Of a DNA stretch of 64,000 bases, positions 1-12,009 are shown piece after piece (the first letter of the stretch is position 1; every line of letters begins with the position of its first letter). The notes under the pieces are model-generated. The model was not told where the DNA came from. It saw only the letters and a list, made by a program, of their open reading frames with translations, and did not search any database. Source of the DNA: Liolophura sinensis (Eukaryota > Mollusca > Polyplacophora > Chitonida > Chitonidae); assembly GCF_032854445.1 (NCBI RefSeq), contig NC_088300.1, positions 10,540,001 through 10,604,000 of the forward strand, read 5' to 3'. A program made the translations under genes and the position numbers.

Positions 1-115
1 GGCTCTGCTCGGTTTCCACCCACCATAATGCTGGCCGCCGTCGTATACGTGAAATAATCTTGAGTACCGGTACGGTGTAAAACACAAACAAATAAACAAA
101 TAAATAAATTTAACT
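1..115 (+). mobile_element. tRNA-derived SINE, 3' part cut by the window edge
   Basis: Carries the family's 3' body: the 'ccaccataatgctggcc' block, the 'gtgaaat..cttgagtac' block and an AAATAAATAAA tail. The tRNA-like head lies outside the window or is missing. It matches the full-length copies at 40460 and 47390. Confidence 0.85.
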
Positions 116-1312
116 CAGTTCATTTATAGAGTACTTTTAAATGTGGATATCCAAGATACAATCCTGGTGTGACCTACAAAAAATCAAGATCCTTCAACTG
201 TGACAGTGATACCAAAACCAAACTGGTTCCAAGAAGCATGGGACTCAGAGCCTTTGAACATGGGTGTGTCTTAGGAGAGGGAACAATTTAAATGCACAGA
301 AATGTAATGAACAGTGCTCATACTAGCAGAAGCTGGATGTATAGGGGACAAGTGAGGCAGCAACAAATACCACTTTGGTATCACTTATTCTGAGTTTGAT
401 CCAAGGTCTCTCGACTTCAAGGCAGACACTCTAATGCAGAAGGATGACGAGCTTAAGAGAGGTAAATTTGTGAATTCATATTTCTGAATGTTGATATTTT
501 CATTTTGTTCCTGTCCTTAACCTAACAGATGCCTATAGAGAGTAATTCTCTGCCCAGGTCAAGCGATTCACAGCTATTAATTGGCCATAGGCCAGCACTG
601 TAACCGAACACTAGATCCAGGTACATGTACATGAGTTTGACTTACATGTACGTTCTGGATTATACATATAACAGTCTAACAATCCATGTTTGAATTGTGA
701 AACAGCACAAGGAGAATGCATTTATCTCCTATGTTGGTGGATTAGGCCTACTATATTCTTGTTTTTGTGAACGTCATCGACAGTTGGCCTACATACACGA
801 CAGAGTTTTGTGCCCCATCCTGGCCACATTCACACAACACAATCTGCAAACGTCAGCCGAACCTCTACACAATGACTCAGATCGATAACATCATACACTA
901 AGAGATTTATTCAACTGTTACCCAGACTCATCGAGTTGAATGTGACAGCTTGCAGTGTCACAGTCCATCAGAAAAATTAGAGCATCTTCTCTCAGCACAG
1001 ATGTCTGAAGACTAAAGTATTAATTCTTATCCAGATCTTACGATTTATAAATTCATCCCATGATGGAACCGCTCTAGCCATTGCTTATTGCATTCTTTTG
1101 GTCTTTGTACAACAATAGTTCAACGTTTTCACACTTAAAACATAAAACAAAACTTAGTTCTGTCTCCAGACAACAAGTGCATCTTCTCTCGATGATGTCG
1201 TCATGTCACAACTTGTTCATTATTATCTCCCTTGGGTGAGACCTTCTCTTGTGCTCGGGGGTATTCGGGACATATCAGACGGTTGCACATAATCTGTTGC
1301 TTTTACAGAAAC
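116..1312. other. upstream region of the C19orf47-like gene, no gene seen
   Basis: AT-rich sequence with only short chance open frames. It should hold the promoter and any 5' untranslated exon of the gene starting at 1313, but I see no convincing TATA box or initiator. Confidence 0.4.
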
Positions 1313-4300
1313 ATGCCTGTAAGTAGAGAACACGCAACAGCTATGGAGTCCTCAGGTAAGTTGGTATCGATTTGGTTGATCAGAAAACCGTTTTGTTACC
1401 TGTATGACGTCGAGATATTTCTTTGAAAGTGTAACCAATATAATGTCACATACAGGACTTTAAATGTGAGTCAGTTTTATGTTATAAAAGCCAGTTAGGG
1501 TGAAGAAAAAACGTTTGTTGTCAAGTAGTGGAAACAACAACAACACAAGCAGTGTAGTTCCACTCACTATATTGATAGATTCGATCATTGGTTCAGGAGC
1601 AGGAGATGATAAATAACATGGGGCTTATATGGGGTAATGCTGATTTCTACTACACTACAACGCACTAAGTCCATCTCATGGTGGCTCATTCTCCGGCTGT
1701 AATATACGTGGGAAGGTCCTCCAGCAACCTGTGGCTGGTTGTGGATTTCGCGTTAGCTTTGCCCCGTGTCCTCACACCATGATGTTTGCCGCTGTCATAG
1801 AAGTGAAATATACTTGAGTATGGCATATAACATCAATCAAATAAGTAAACATGTAAATACCAGTATTCTTATTACAGTACTTTTCTGGAAAGGATTTCTT
1901 ACCTGAAAGGTTTAAATTTAATTTTTTTAACAGTAAAATATTGTTAAAGGATTATCTCGCCTGGGGTAAATCTGCCTTGTTTACTCCTCTAGTAGTGTCA
2001 CAACTAGTTCGACAATGTTAAATGTACTACCTCCGTATTTTGTATTTCTGACATTCAGTTGGTCTGTAGACATTTAACTGATGACACAGGCTTTTCTGAA
2101 CGCAAAACTTTTTGGCTGATAAAGCCTAAATCTGTCTCTGTAATCAACCTAGTACCGTCTTTGACATATAACCTGCATCCTGTCAGCCAGAAATATTCGT
2201 AAATATCCACATTTTAGTACACTTTGGAGTTGTTTACAAGAAGACTTGCCCCCTCAAAGTGAAACATAAATTTTGAAATGTTAAATAAACTGGACTTAAA
2301 CACTAGACAGTGCTGAAGGGAAGTAACTGTGGGAAATTGTGTTCAGTACACGACTTTTGTCTTTTAAAGTCATTATTGCTGTTGTCTTTGTTCGATGGTG
2401 TTATTCTGCATACATGGTGTTATCATTTTAATGGAAAAATATAAAACCTGAAAATTTAGAGTGAGGCACCACAGGTGTCAGAATTCTGAAATTTCAACTC
2501 TTCCACATCTACCGGGCTAAAATGAAGAACTGGCAAGATAATTTCTCTTCTGTTATGCCAACTTAAAACTTATACATTTTCCTAGCTAAGTCTGACTTTT
2601 GATGTACTCACTTCTCGAAGTTGCGCACTCACAAAAGGATTGGAGGCTGGTTAAATGTCAACCGACAAGGCTATGTCAGAATGTTAAATAAGGAGGGAGA
2701 TCATTTAGCTCTCTGAATTATCTCCCCACATGACCCTAGAGAGTGCTGATGAGCAGCAATGACATCACGTCAAAACTATGAATATTATTATTAAAACCCC
2801 TCTGAAAGTTATGTGAGACCTGTCCTGATGACCATGTGGACTGGTACAGTCATGTAAAATGCTTAATAGTTACGAATAAATTTCCTAGCTACTAATGATG
2901 AAGAAAAAATCTATAGATTTTGTATATGCTGGAGAATCTTCATGTATATACAGTGGAATTAGTGTTAGTATTACAACATATTCAATTCATTAACGGTCAT
3001 CTTTTGATTTTCATGACTTCAGTAATCCAATCAGAATTGATGTTGGAAAGTCATAATTCTTCTTATGAAATGCCTGTAACAACTCTGATCATGAAGCTTA
3101 CAGGTTGATAATGAACAGTTTCTTCTGCAGACATGTCCACCACATCTTACTGGATCAAGTTCTTCAAGACAGCTGGGGTTCCTGTTGGAGATGCAGCTAA
3201 CTACGCTGTTGCGTTTGCTGACAACAGGATACAGAAGGAGATGTTGATGGACCTGACTAAGGAGTACCTGAATGACATGGGCATTACCCGCCTGGGGGAT
3301 GTCATTGCCATCCTCAAGCATGCCAAGTCCGTCCATGTCCAGGTGAAAAACTAGTGTAATATCTATTAGCTTTAGTGAACATTTACAAAATAGGAGGTTC
3401 ACTATAGGGTAACCTTTGTAGTAGTTCGGTAATGGTCATATATATCAACCATACATCACTACTCACTGTCACAGAAACAAGATGGAAACAACTAAGCACC
3501 AATACTTGCAACCTGATGCTGGCAATTATAATTGTAACAAGACAGATAGTTAAAAGAGGGATCATAGTGACACTTTAAAATCCCCATTGCCAAAATATGA
3601 AGCATATAACAAAAGGCTAGTTTATGAATCATTCATAAGAGACAGTTGCATATTTCTGTCTGTCTGCTTCATAGCTGGTACCTGTGTTGATTAATACAAC
3701 TATTTAGTCACTGTTGCAATAACTTTCAAATCAACAGCATACTTTTCGGTCATCAGCATTTTTGGAATTCAATAATAACACTGAGTGAAGTTCTATACAG
3801 TTTGCTTCTGTTTTTAATTTTTTTGAAATTACCTTGGCCAGTCACCCAGATTATTCATTGAGGTCTCCTTTCATGCAGGATGCTCGGGAGAAAATTTTAC
3901 ATGAATCTCGCTCCTCTCCACTTTCCCATGGCATACTGGCCGTGTCATCTGTGAGGGAGGCGGCTAAAGCCTCACCTACATCCAGCCCCACCCCAGGAAG
4001 GAAAGGTAGATCCACAGGTAAATAATCAGATCCTCTAGGAAGAACTCTTCTGACTTTGAAAATTGAAATCTTCTGAAAATTACTAGTGTGAGTAATAAAC
4101 CAACAAAAACATCATCATTACATAACTGGATCAGAGTGGAGTAGATCACAAAATGTTAGGAAATGATTTTTGGCTTTTTGTATTAATTGTTGTGTTGAAG
4201 GTGTGATCCACATGAAATCCTTCTTTCTGTATATGATGGGAAAATGTTTTCCTTGAGAACTGCTCACGTTTGCGTGTTTTTGTTACGTGAAAAGAAAAAA

Positions 4301-7300
4301 GAAAATTTATAAACTAGATTTAAATTTATCAACTAGATTTAAGGATAAAGAGGTACATGTCAAGGTCTAACTCAAATATTCACGTACCTGGAGTTTGGCT
4401 ATTTTTCAGGTTTTTGAAAATTTATTACGACGATAATCACATATAAATCTCAGCAATGATAACATTAAACTGTATGTTGTTCATTTTTATTTGTGGACAC
4501 TTTATCATGTTTGTGGCTAACCACCCACAATGATTCAGTGGTATGAAGGCATGTTGTGTACAGGTACATGTAGTACTAATTGCCCCCTGTTGTAGCTGCC
4601 AGTAGGATTGTGGACCACTATATAGGGAATGATCCTCAGGCCGCTCCTATGAACCAGCCCTCTCCTCCTACTGTTGTCAAGAAAGGTACAGGTGGACTCA
4701 TTTTACATCTTTTTTGAATATAATGTAGTACATTTCTGATAAATTGCAGAATTTTTTAAATGCTGGTGTCAAATGATCAAAAATGTTGGTATAGAAAACA
4801 GCTTATGTTCAAGTTTGTGATAATAAACTGACTTGGAGTTATGGTTGCATTGATTGTGAAATTTCAATATAATGGTAGCAACAAGACAAACATTCACTGA
4901 AAAATAATCCATACTGCTTTTGTGAAGTGCAAAAATCCCCAAAGTATTCTGATTGGCACATGCTAGACTTGAATTGCTTTTCATTTCACATTACTTTCTT
5001 TCAAATTTTAAAATGTTATTTATCACTGCATACTAAAATCCACCAAAGGAAACAGAAATGATACTTTAATTGTCAACCCTAGTACACCATTACATTTTAC
5101 TTGTCTTTGGCCGAAATTTGTTTTGCGTCTTTGAGCTCCAACCCATTGGTAAAAACTCCACAAAAATCTGAGAAAGTCTGTCCCTTGTTGCTAACCAGTC
5201 ATAGTGAACGCATATTCCCAGATGAGTCATTCTGGAATTGTCGCTCATGATGAGAAAACAGACAAGTTTTAGAAGTCAGTGGACAAGATGGTCAGCATGC
5301 CAGTGCGGCACATGGACCCAGGAGTCTCTCACCAATACGGTCGCTGAGAGTTCAATTCCAGCTTATGCTGGCAACCTCTCAGACTGTAAAAGGGAAGGTC
5401 TGCCCACAACCAGTGGATGTTCGAGCTGGGCTCACATGCTGCCCACAGTCGTTTAAGTGAAATATCCTTGAGTACGACGTAAAACACCAATCAAATAAAT
5501 AAAATGTATCACGTTCCATTATATCTCCTGGAGTCAACCAAACAAATGGCTTAACATTACAGTAGGGATAAGGTTGGGGTTCCCCTCCCCCTGTTAATGG
5601 TTAATGGTTCCCCCTGATAATGAGAGGTTGTGCCCCTGTTAATGGCAGGGTTTCTCCATGTTAATGGTAGGTTGTGCCCGTGTTAATGGCAAGGTTTCTC
5701 CATGTTAATGGTAGGTTGTCCCTCTGTTAATGGCAGGTTTTCTGCATGTTAATGGTAAATTGTCCATCTGTTAATGGCAGAGGTTCCATCTTTTAATGAC
5801 AGAGTTGTCCTTGTTAATGGTAGGTTTCCCGTGTTAATGGTAGGTTGTCCCCTGTTAATTGCAGGGTTTCCTCATGTTAATGACAGGATTTCCTCCTGTT
5901 AATGACAAGGTTTCCTCCTGTTAATGGTAATGTTTCCCCTGTTAACGGTAAGTCTCGCCCTCCTGTTATTGGTGTTGTTTCCCCTTGTTAATGGTAGTTT
6001 TCCCTGTTAATTGTAGTTTTCCCTGTAAATGTAGTGTTTTGCCCATATTTGGACAGCAGCCAGTATAGGAGTCATCCGTCTGAACCCAGCCAGGCAGCAG
6101 GAGGTCCCTGTCCCCAAAGTGCGCAGAGTTTTTCCAGAGCATGAGGGCAAGTACAAGATCTTCATGCCTGCAGGAACCACGGCTAAAACCAAGAAAATTC
6201 TGGAGCAGCAAAAACGACTATCAATTTCAGGTATTTGTAATTCTTTAATCATTTGAATAAAAGTTCAGGAAAATGATTAAAGAGCTACTAAAGTGTCAAG
6301 ACTTGTACGTCCTAAAAACAAGGTAAAATGACATGGATCGAGATAGTTAGCATTGCTTTCTTAAATTGTAAAAAAAATGCATTGTATTAAAGCCACTGTT
6401 GTTAATTGAACACTTGACATTACCCATTACTGATGTATAGCCACAAATGATGTCTTACTTTCAAATGCGCATGACGTCATTCCTGCATAACTCAACATCA
6501 TATCTGCCTAATCCATTGTCACATAAGGAATATTATCACTTCACAGCAGGAAAATTTTGCTTTTGATGATTCTTCACTGATAGGTGTGAAGTTGTGTTCG
6601 TTATCGAAAATGATTTTGAAACGTGGTGCTAGCTATATTCCATGGCTAAATTTATATTGGACAGTATTGCTTGTCTGATGGTAGGTGCAGTATGCACATG
6701 TTTTGGGCTAATTACATTTGCCTAAGTGGAAGTCGTCTGTGTTCGCCCTGACTCTGTTGTATCTCCATATTTCTGTTTCCTTTCAGAGACTCGACTCGGT
6801 GTGAAGAGTTCGGTGTTTGAGCGCCTAGGACAAGACTCGGGCACAGGGGATGGGATATCCGGGCTTGTCAAGGTTACAGGGTTGGATAAGGTAAAGCTAA
6901 GGACAATAGATGATTCCATGGTGATGGTAAGTGAGGTTTTTAATAAATGAGCACTCTGGTGTACAGGTCTGCCAGCAACCTGTGGATGGTTGTGGGTCCC
7001 CTTGGGCTTTGACAGGTTTCTCCAACTATAATTTTGGCCGCCGTGTTAAGGTGAAATATTCTTTAGTATGTTGTGGTCTGTAACTGGTGTGTAGCTGACT
7101 TAGCTCTGTGAGTCATTTGAGTAGAGCATGGATCATAAATGTTGACAGCAACCTGTGGATGGTCGTGGGTTTTCCCCGGGCTCTGCTCGGTTTCCTCCCA
7201 CCATAATGCTGGTCGCCGTCGTATAAGTGAAATATTCCTGAGTACGGCGTAAAACACCAATCAAATAAATAAATAAATAAATGTTGAAATACTCAGAAAA

Positions 7301-10108
7301 TTAACCTCAAGCAGTAAACAGCTTTGACTACATAGTTATGTGCATGACCAAATGATGCTTTTGGTAGCTCTTTTATTTTTGTTTATTGCTCAGTATTTTT
7401 ATCCACAGGATGTATCTTCTGTATTTAGACGTCTGGGTGGTAAGACAACTATAAAACGTGCAGCAACATCAACGTCACAAGATCTGCTTGATGATGATGA
7501 TGATACCTTGTGCCAGAATGATCCCCCCTTACAGTACGCAGGTGTGCTCAAAGCGTCTCCGAAGAAAACAAAGACAGCTGTACAAACTGAGACAACAAAA
7601 TTTAAAGTTACACTGAAAAATCCTCTGCAGGACAGATTGGGTAGGTATTAAGATTTTATGCATGTGTATGTAAGGTGTCTTCTGCAGTTTTGCTTATCTG
7701 ATGAGGATATAGGTATGTGACACGTGGGAAAGTTTCTCAGTTTTCTGAACTCTGAATTACTCCACCCATAAAAACGACTGTCTTTGTACAGGTAAAAAAT
7801 CTTGTGTATGGCATTAAAGAATAGTCGGATAAGTAAATAATCAAAATAAGAGTGTTTATCTCAGGATTATTTTTCTTTAACTATACCTGTTTAACTGCGC
7901 ACGGTATTCATGGCTTTATATAAGAATGCAAATCTATACTTATTTATTTATTTACTTATTTGATTGGTGTTTTACACCGTATTCAAGAATATTTCACTTA
8001 TATGACGGCAGCCAGCATTATGGTGGGTGGAAACCGGGCAGAGCCCGTGGGAAACAAACGACCATCCGCAGTTTGCCGACAGACCTTCCCACTTACGGCC
8101 GAAGAGGAAGCCAGCATGAGCTGGACTTGAACTCACAGCGACAGCATTGGTGAGAGGCTCCTGGATCATTACGCTGTGGTAGCGCGCTAACCAACTGAGC
8201 CATGGAGGACCCCACAAATCTATACAATGTACAGTGTATGTGTAAGTAAGCTTTTCAGTAGGATGATTTGAATAGTACATTCATGGCCTTCAACATTATG
8301 TGACTTCGGTATTAAACTCTCAACATTTTTGAACATAACTGTTAGAAGATTTCATACATCTGTATGGCAAGCTTTATGTTGCACAGGTAAAGTGGTGGTG
8401 AGTGACAAGTGTGATGGCAGCCTGGCCTCTGATACAGTGACGAGTGGTAGCAAAAGTGTGAAGCATCGGTTAGGAGGTGTGGTGTCCGCACCAGCAAGCA
8501 GCACCACCAGCGGGATGGTGTCCTCCAGCAAGTCGGTGTCTGTCATCAAAGTTAACAAAACCACACTGAACACCAGGCCATTCCCAGGGAAGGGCAAGGC
8601 AGTCAGCCTAAAATCAGGTTTGTGTTTGTTTATGCAGGTGTCCCCAGACTACTCACAGTGCTGTTGTGATGCAGTGGTCCTGTGTGATGCCTTCTCACTG
8701 TATAACTTCATACCTTCAGGGCTCACTCTGACACCTTTCATGGGACATCTTTCGCAGACAACATCTGTTTAGTAGGACCATGTGACTGAAGATATGTCCA
8801 GAGAGACTTAGTTAAGATTAACCTCAAACAGGGTGGAACCTGTACCGATAATCAAGGGTAAAATGCTTTGAAAAAGAACATTTAATATCATGAAGGTGAT
8901 GTGATGTTCAATGTCTGCCTTCCATACACATGACATACACATCCAGCTCTCTCTGCATGTAAAAATCTGTGTTCATGTGGAAAATTTGGCTTACTTAGCC
9001 AGTGCTAATGGCGTACTCTATCCAGTGTGGTTTCCTGCATCCAGGAAATTTACCATCATTGTATGAGATTATTATTGAGTATAATGTTGTATATCAGTCA
9101 AGCGAAAGTTTGTTGCTCTGAGTGACAGTAGTGCACTGGTGACCTTAAAACTATGGTCTGTTCCTTCAAACTGTAGACCACCCAGATAAAAGGGTCTGCT
9201 GTCAAGTACACACCCTCAGTGTCTCTTGTCAAGTACACAACCTCAGTCTCTCTTGTCAAGTACACAGCCTCAGTCTCCATTGTCAAGTACACAACCTCAG
9301 TCTCTGTTGTCAAGTACACAACCTCAGTTTCTGTTGTCAAGTACAAAACCTCAGTCGCTGTTGTCAAGTACACAACCCCAGTTTCTGTTGTCAAGTACAC
9401 AACCTCAGTCTCTGTTGTCAAGTACACAATCTATCTCTCTTTTCATGTACACAACCTCAGTCTCTGTTGTCAAGTACACAACCTCAGTCTCTGCTGTCAA
9501 GTACACAAGCTCAGTCTCTGTTGTCAAGTACACAACTTGTCTCTGTTTTCATGTACACTACCTCAGTCTCTGTTGTCAAGTACACAACCTCAGTCTCTGT
9601 TGTCAAGTACACAATCTCAGTCTCTGTTGTCAAGTACACAACCTCAGTCTCTGTTGTCAAGTACACAACCTCAGTCTCTGTTGTCAAGTACACAACCTCA
9701 GTCTCTGTTATCAAGTACACAACCCCAGTCTCTGTTGTCAAGTACACAACCTCAGTCTCTGTTGTCAAGTACACAACCTCAGTCTCTGCTGTCAAGTACA
9801 CAACTTCAGTCTCTGTTATCAAGTACACAACCCCAGTCTCTGTTGTCAAGTACACAACCTCAGTCTCTGCTGTCATGTACACAACCTCAGTCTCTGTTGT
9901 TCAAGGCACATCTGCTAATATACTTCACTTTCCACAAGCCTAAACATTGTTTTGTCTTCTTGCAGGTGGAGTCAAAGCGCGGCTGGGCGGTCATTCCGAA
10001 GTCAGCTCTAGTCAAGAAATCTCATCCACGGCAGGGAAGAAAACCTCATTGGCTGGAAAAGAGGCCAAGTCCAAGGGTGTATTTGGACGGCTAGGACAGC
10101 AGGTTTGA
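1313..10108 (+). CDS. C19orf47-like: C19orf47-like SAM-domain protein, 9 exons
   Basis: Coding exons: 1313-1355, 3131-3342, 3879-4017, 4596-4685, 6057-6230, 6787-6926, 7409-7640, 8387-8617, 9966-10108. All introns are GT-AG and the phases join without a break, giving about 467 aa (the human protein is about 420). Exon 2 encodes a sterile alpha motif (about residues 16-85: [32 protein letters not shown]). Exon 5 holds the family block [19 protein letters not shown] and exon 7 the block LQYAGVLK. Exons 6-9 repeat a short motif, VF-x-RLG or a close variant, five times. ATG 1313 is used because it is in frame with exon 2; the in-frame ATG at 1343 is equally possible. SAM domains usually mediate protein-protein contacts; the function of this family is unknown. 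The last exon ends two codons after CAGCAG at TGA 10106-10108. 'cag|gttt' there could be a weak donor instead, which would mean an unseen further exon. Homology is assigned from remembered human sequence. Confidence 0.88.
1696..1850 (+). mobile_element. SINE, degenerate copy in intron 1 of the C19orf47-like gene
   Basis: Shows 'gtgggaaggtcctccagcaa', 'aagtgaaatatacttgagta' and a 'caatcaaataagtaaa' tail, all clearly diverged from the family. No head remains. Confidence 0.75.
5283..5505 (+). mobile_element. tRNA-derived SINE, nearly full length
   Basis: The head keeps the 'gacccaggagtctctcacca' block and a B-box-like 'gagttcaattcc'. The body ends 'gtaaaacaccaatcaaataa'. It lies in intron 4 of the C19orf47-like gene. 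Confidence 0.8.
5585..6035 (+). repeat. degenerate minisatellite, about 20-bp unit (ctgttaatggcaggtttcc)
   Basis: Around 20 imperfect units built on 'tgttaatggnaggtt' run almost to the acceptor of exon 5 of the C19orf47-like gene, so the array sits where the branch point and pyrimidine tract should be. Confidence 0.85.
6960..7076 (+). mobile_element. SINE fragment (3' half)
   Basis: Contains 'gccagcaacctgtggatggt', 'ttttggccgccgt' and 'gtgaaatattctttagta'. It is truncated at both ends and lies in intron 6 of the C19orf47-like gene. Confidence 0.75.
7140..7285 (+). mobile_element. SINE fragment (3' half with AAAT tail)
   Basis: Contains 'cagcaacctgtggatggtcg', 'ccaccataatgctgg' and 'gtaaaacaccaatcaaataa', followed by an (AAAT)n tail. 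It lies about 60 bp after another fragment in the same intron, so two insertions landed side by side. Confidence 0.85.
7940..8214 (-). mobile_element. full-length tRNA-derived SINE with target-site duplication
   Basis: Read on the minus strand it begins at the tRNA-like head (CCATGGCTCAGTTGGTTAG, A box), passes a B box, then the conserved body, and ends in an (AAAT)n tail. The 11-bp direct repeat CAAATCTATAC flanks it at 7929-7939 and 8215-8225, which supports retrotransposition into intron 7 of the C19orf47-like gene. Confidence 0.92.
9200..9905 (+). repeat. 27-bp minisatellite, about 26 copies
   Basis: Unit 'gtctctgttgtcaagtacac' plus 'aacctca'. The 27-bp period is a multiple of three, so several frames on both strands stay open (up to 291 codons). 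These are by-products. The array lies in intron 8 of the C19orf47-like gene and ends about 60 bp before the acceptor of exon 9. Confidence 0.95.
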
Positions 10109-10440
10109 TCAAACAATTACAGACATTTGGCTTAAATGGACACCAAATTGATTAAAGAGGGTCAACCGAAACAGATATGGGACTTCAGTGGACAGCAAGT
10201 GTGATCACATAGGGTCAACCAAAACAGACATGTGGCTTCAATGGACAGCTAGTGTGATCACATAGGGTCAACCGAAACAGACATGTGGCTTCAATGGACA
10301 GCAAGTGTGATCACATAGGGTCAACCGAAACAGACATGTGGCTTCAATGGACAGCAAGTGTGATCACTTAGGCTCAACCGAAACAGACATGTAGCTTCAA
10401 TGGACAGCAAGTTTGACCAAATCAGGTCAATGATTACAGG
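10093..10440 (+). repeat. 53-bp tandem repeat starting in the end of the last C19orf47-like exon
   Basis: Units start 'tggacagcaagtgtgatcac' and recur every 53 bp (10189, 10242 and on, about six in all). The first, shorter copy is the gene's own exon end, 'aggacagcaggtttgatcaa', followed by 'acagacatttggctt'. The array is thus an amplification of the exon 9 end and its downstream flank. Confidence 0.85.
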
Positions 10441-11026
10441 CTTGTGACATCAGTAGACAGCAAAAGTTAACATGTCATGATAGGCAGAGTTTACTGTCAT
10501 GTTAGCATGATATGCATGAAGGCCAGGTGGTGTTGTCTTGGTGGCTGAGGTTATTCTGTACCTGAATCACTGGTCATGGATGTGAATTTACAGAGTCATG
10601 TATCAAAGTACAAGATCAATCAACTGTGTTAGTAGGATAGAGCTGTCAGTGATTGTACATGTGCAGGTACACCATGTAGCTGTGAACACATAGCCAGCTG
10701 AGGCCATTACTGGAGATATGTTTATTGGGTGTAACTCAAATGGCCATCCACAACAGAGCTCTACTTTAAAGTTTTTATTGAGATTTTAAGTTTTTTTCCC
10801 TTTTTTAAAATTTTCTCTCTGTGCTATTTTTTTTTATCCTTATCATTTTCATCAGTCAGAATATAAAAAGAAACTCAACCCAGGGTAGTTTGGGTTATGC
10901 CCAACAAAGAATTTTTGAAGGTTGTGTGAACAGGTTGAGCAATCATTAAGGAAATAGGAATGTGTCAGGAGTTTGTACAGTGTACATCATGAGTCACATG
11001 TGGAGTTAGCCAGAATGACGAAAAGT

Positions 11027-11195
11027 ATGAACTCAGAAGTTTATGGCATGTATGGTCTTGATTCCATATGTACAGGCTCACTTGGAACTCAGAAGTTTAT
11101 GGCATGTATGGTCTTGATTCCATATGTACAGGCTCACGTGGAACTCAGAAGTTTATGGCATGTATGGTCTTGATTCCATATGTACAGGCTCACTG
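11027..11195 (+). repeat. 56-bp tandem repeat, 3 copies
   Basis: 'ctcagaagtttatggcatgt' recurs at exact 56-bp spacing with almost no divergence, which suggests a recent expansion. Confidence 0.92.
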
Positions 11196-11865
11196 GGAAT
11201 CAGAATACCTTCATCATGGAAGTAAATTTATATGACGAACTGTTATATATTTAAATATTGAGAAGAAATTTGCTGGTCATGTACATGTAGGCATTTACAC
11301 CTTTGTTGAAGAGCTGTGCTGTTTTCCCCTGTGCAATAAGGCAGTGTCAGTTCACTTGATCATTAGTTCCAGGTGAGAGCTATTAGCCATATAGGGAGTA
11401 GCCTGGACCATATAACTTCCTTGTAAATAGAGTGGCTGGAAATTTTCTGCCTGTATTGCTGAGTGAATATTTATATGTTTCTTTGGCACGGAACATTCAC
11501 TGTGAGATTGAATGGAACTTTTATTTTTCAAAAGTTGAAGACCTGACCAAAACATGAATGTACATGTATTTTAGTGTTCCAAAGGGATTCACCAGCACTC
11601 TACAAAGGGAATTAAATCTTGTCCCTCTTGGCATTGTACATTGTAGTGCGCTCCACTAACTGTAATAATAATACCTGACCAGCAACACAAACTCAATATC
11701 TGCTCCACTTTGATGAAGGTATTTGTGTTGTTACCTTATGCTCAGAACATAGAGTAAAAGCAGATATGTATGTATCAGAGGATTGGATAGAATAGTGTAT
11801 ATGTATGTCTTGAGAAGAAAAAAATACAAATACAGATAAAGTGTCAAGGTGGCCATGGTTGGTTT

Positions 11866-12009
11866 CAACATGCTATGGTGTTCATGCAACATGCTATGGT
11901 GTTCATGCAACATGCCATGGTGTTCATGCAACATGCCATGGTGTTCATGCAACATGCCATGGTGTTCATGCAACATGCCATGGTGTTCATGCAACATGCC
12001 ATGGTGTTG
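11866..12009 (+). repeat. 21-bp minisatellite, about 7 copies
   Basis: Unit 'catggtgttcatgcaacatg' plus c. The seven-codon period keeps frames open on both strands (MVFMQHA and MLHEHHG repeats). I do not regard these as genes. Confidence 0.93.

Noticed and set aside
9219-10094. 291-codon frame in intron 8 of the C19orf47-like gene
   Set aside because: By-product of the 27-bp array; the end overlaps exon 9 in a different frame from the true protein.
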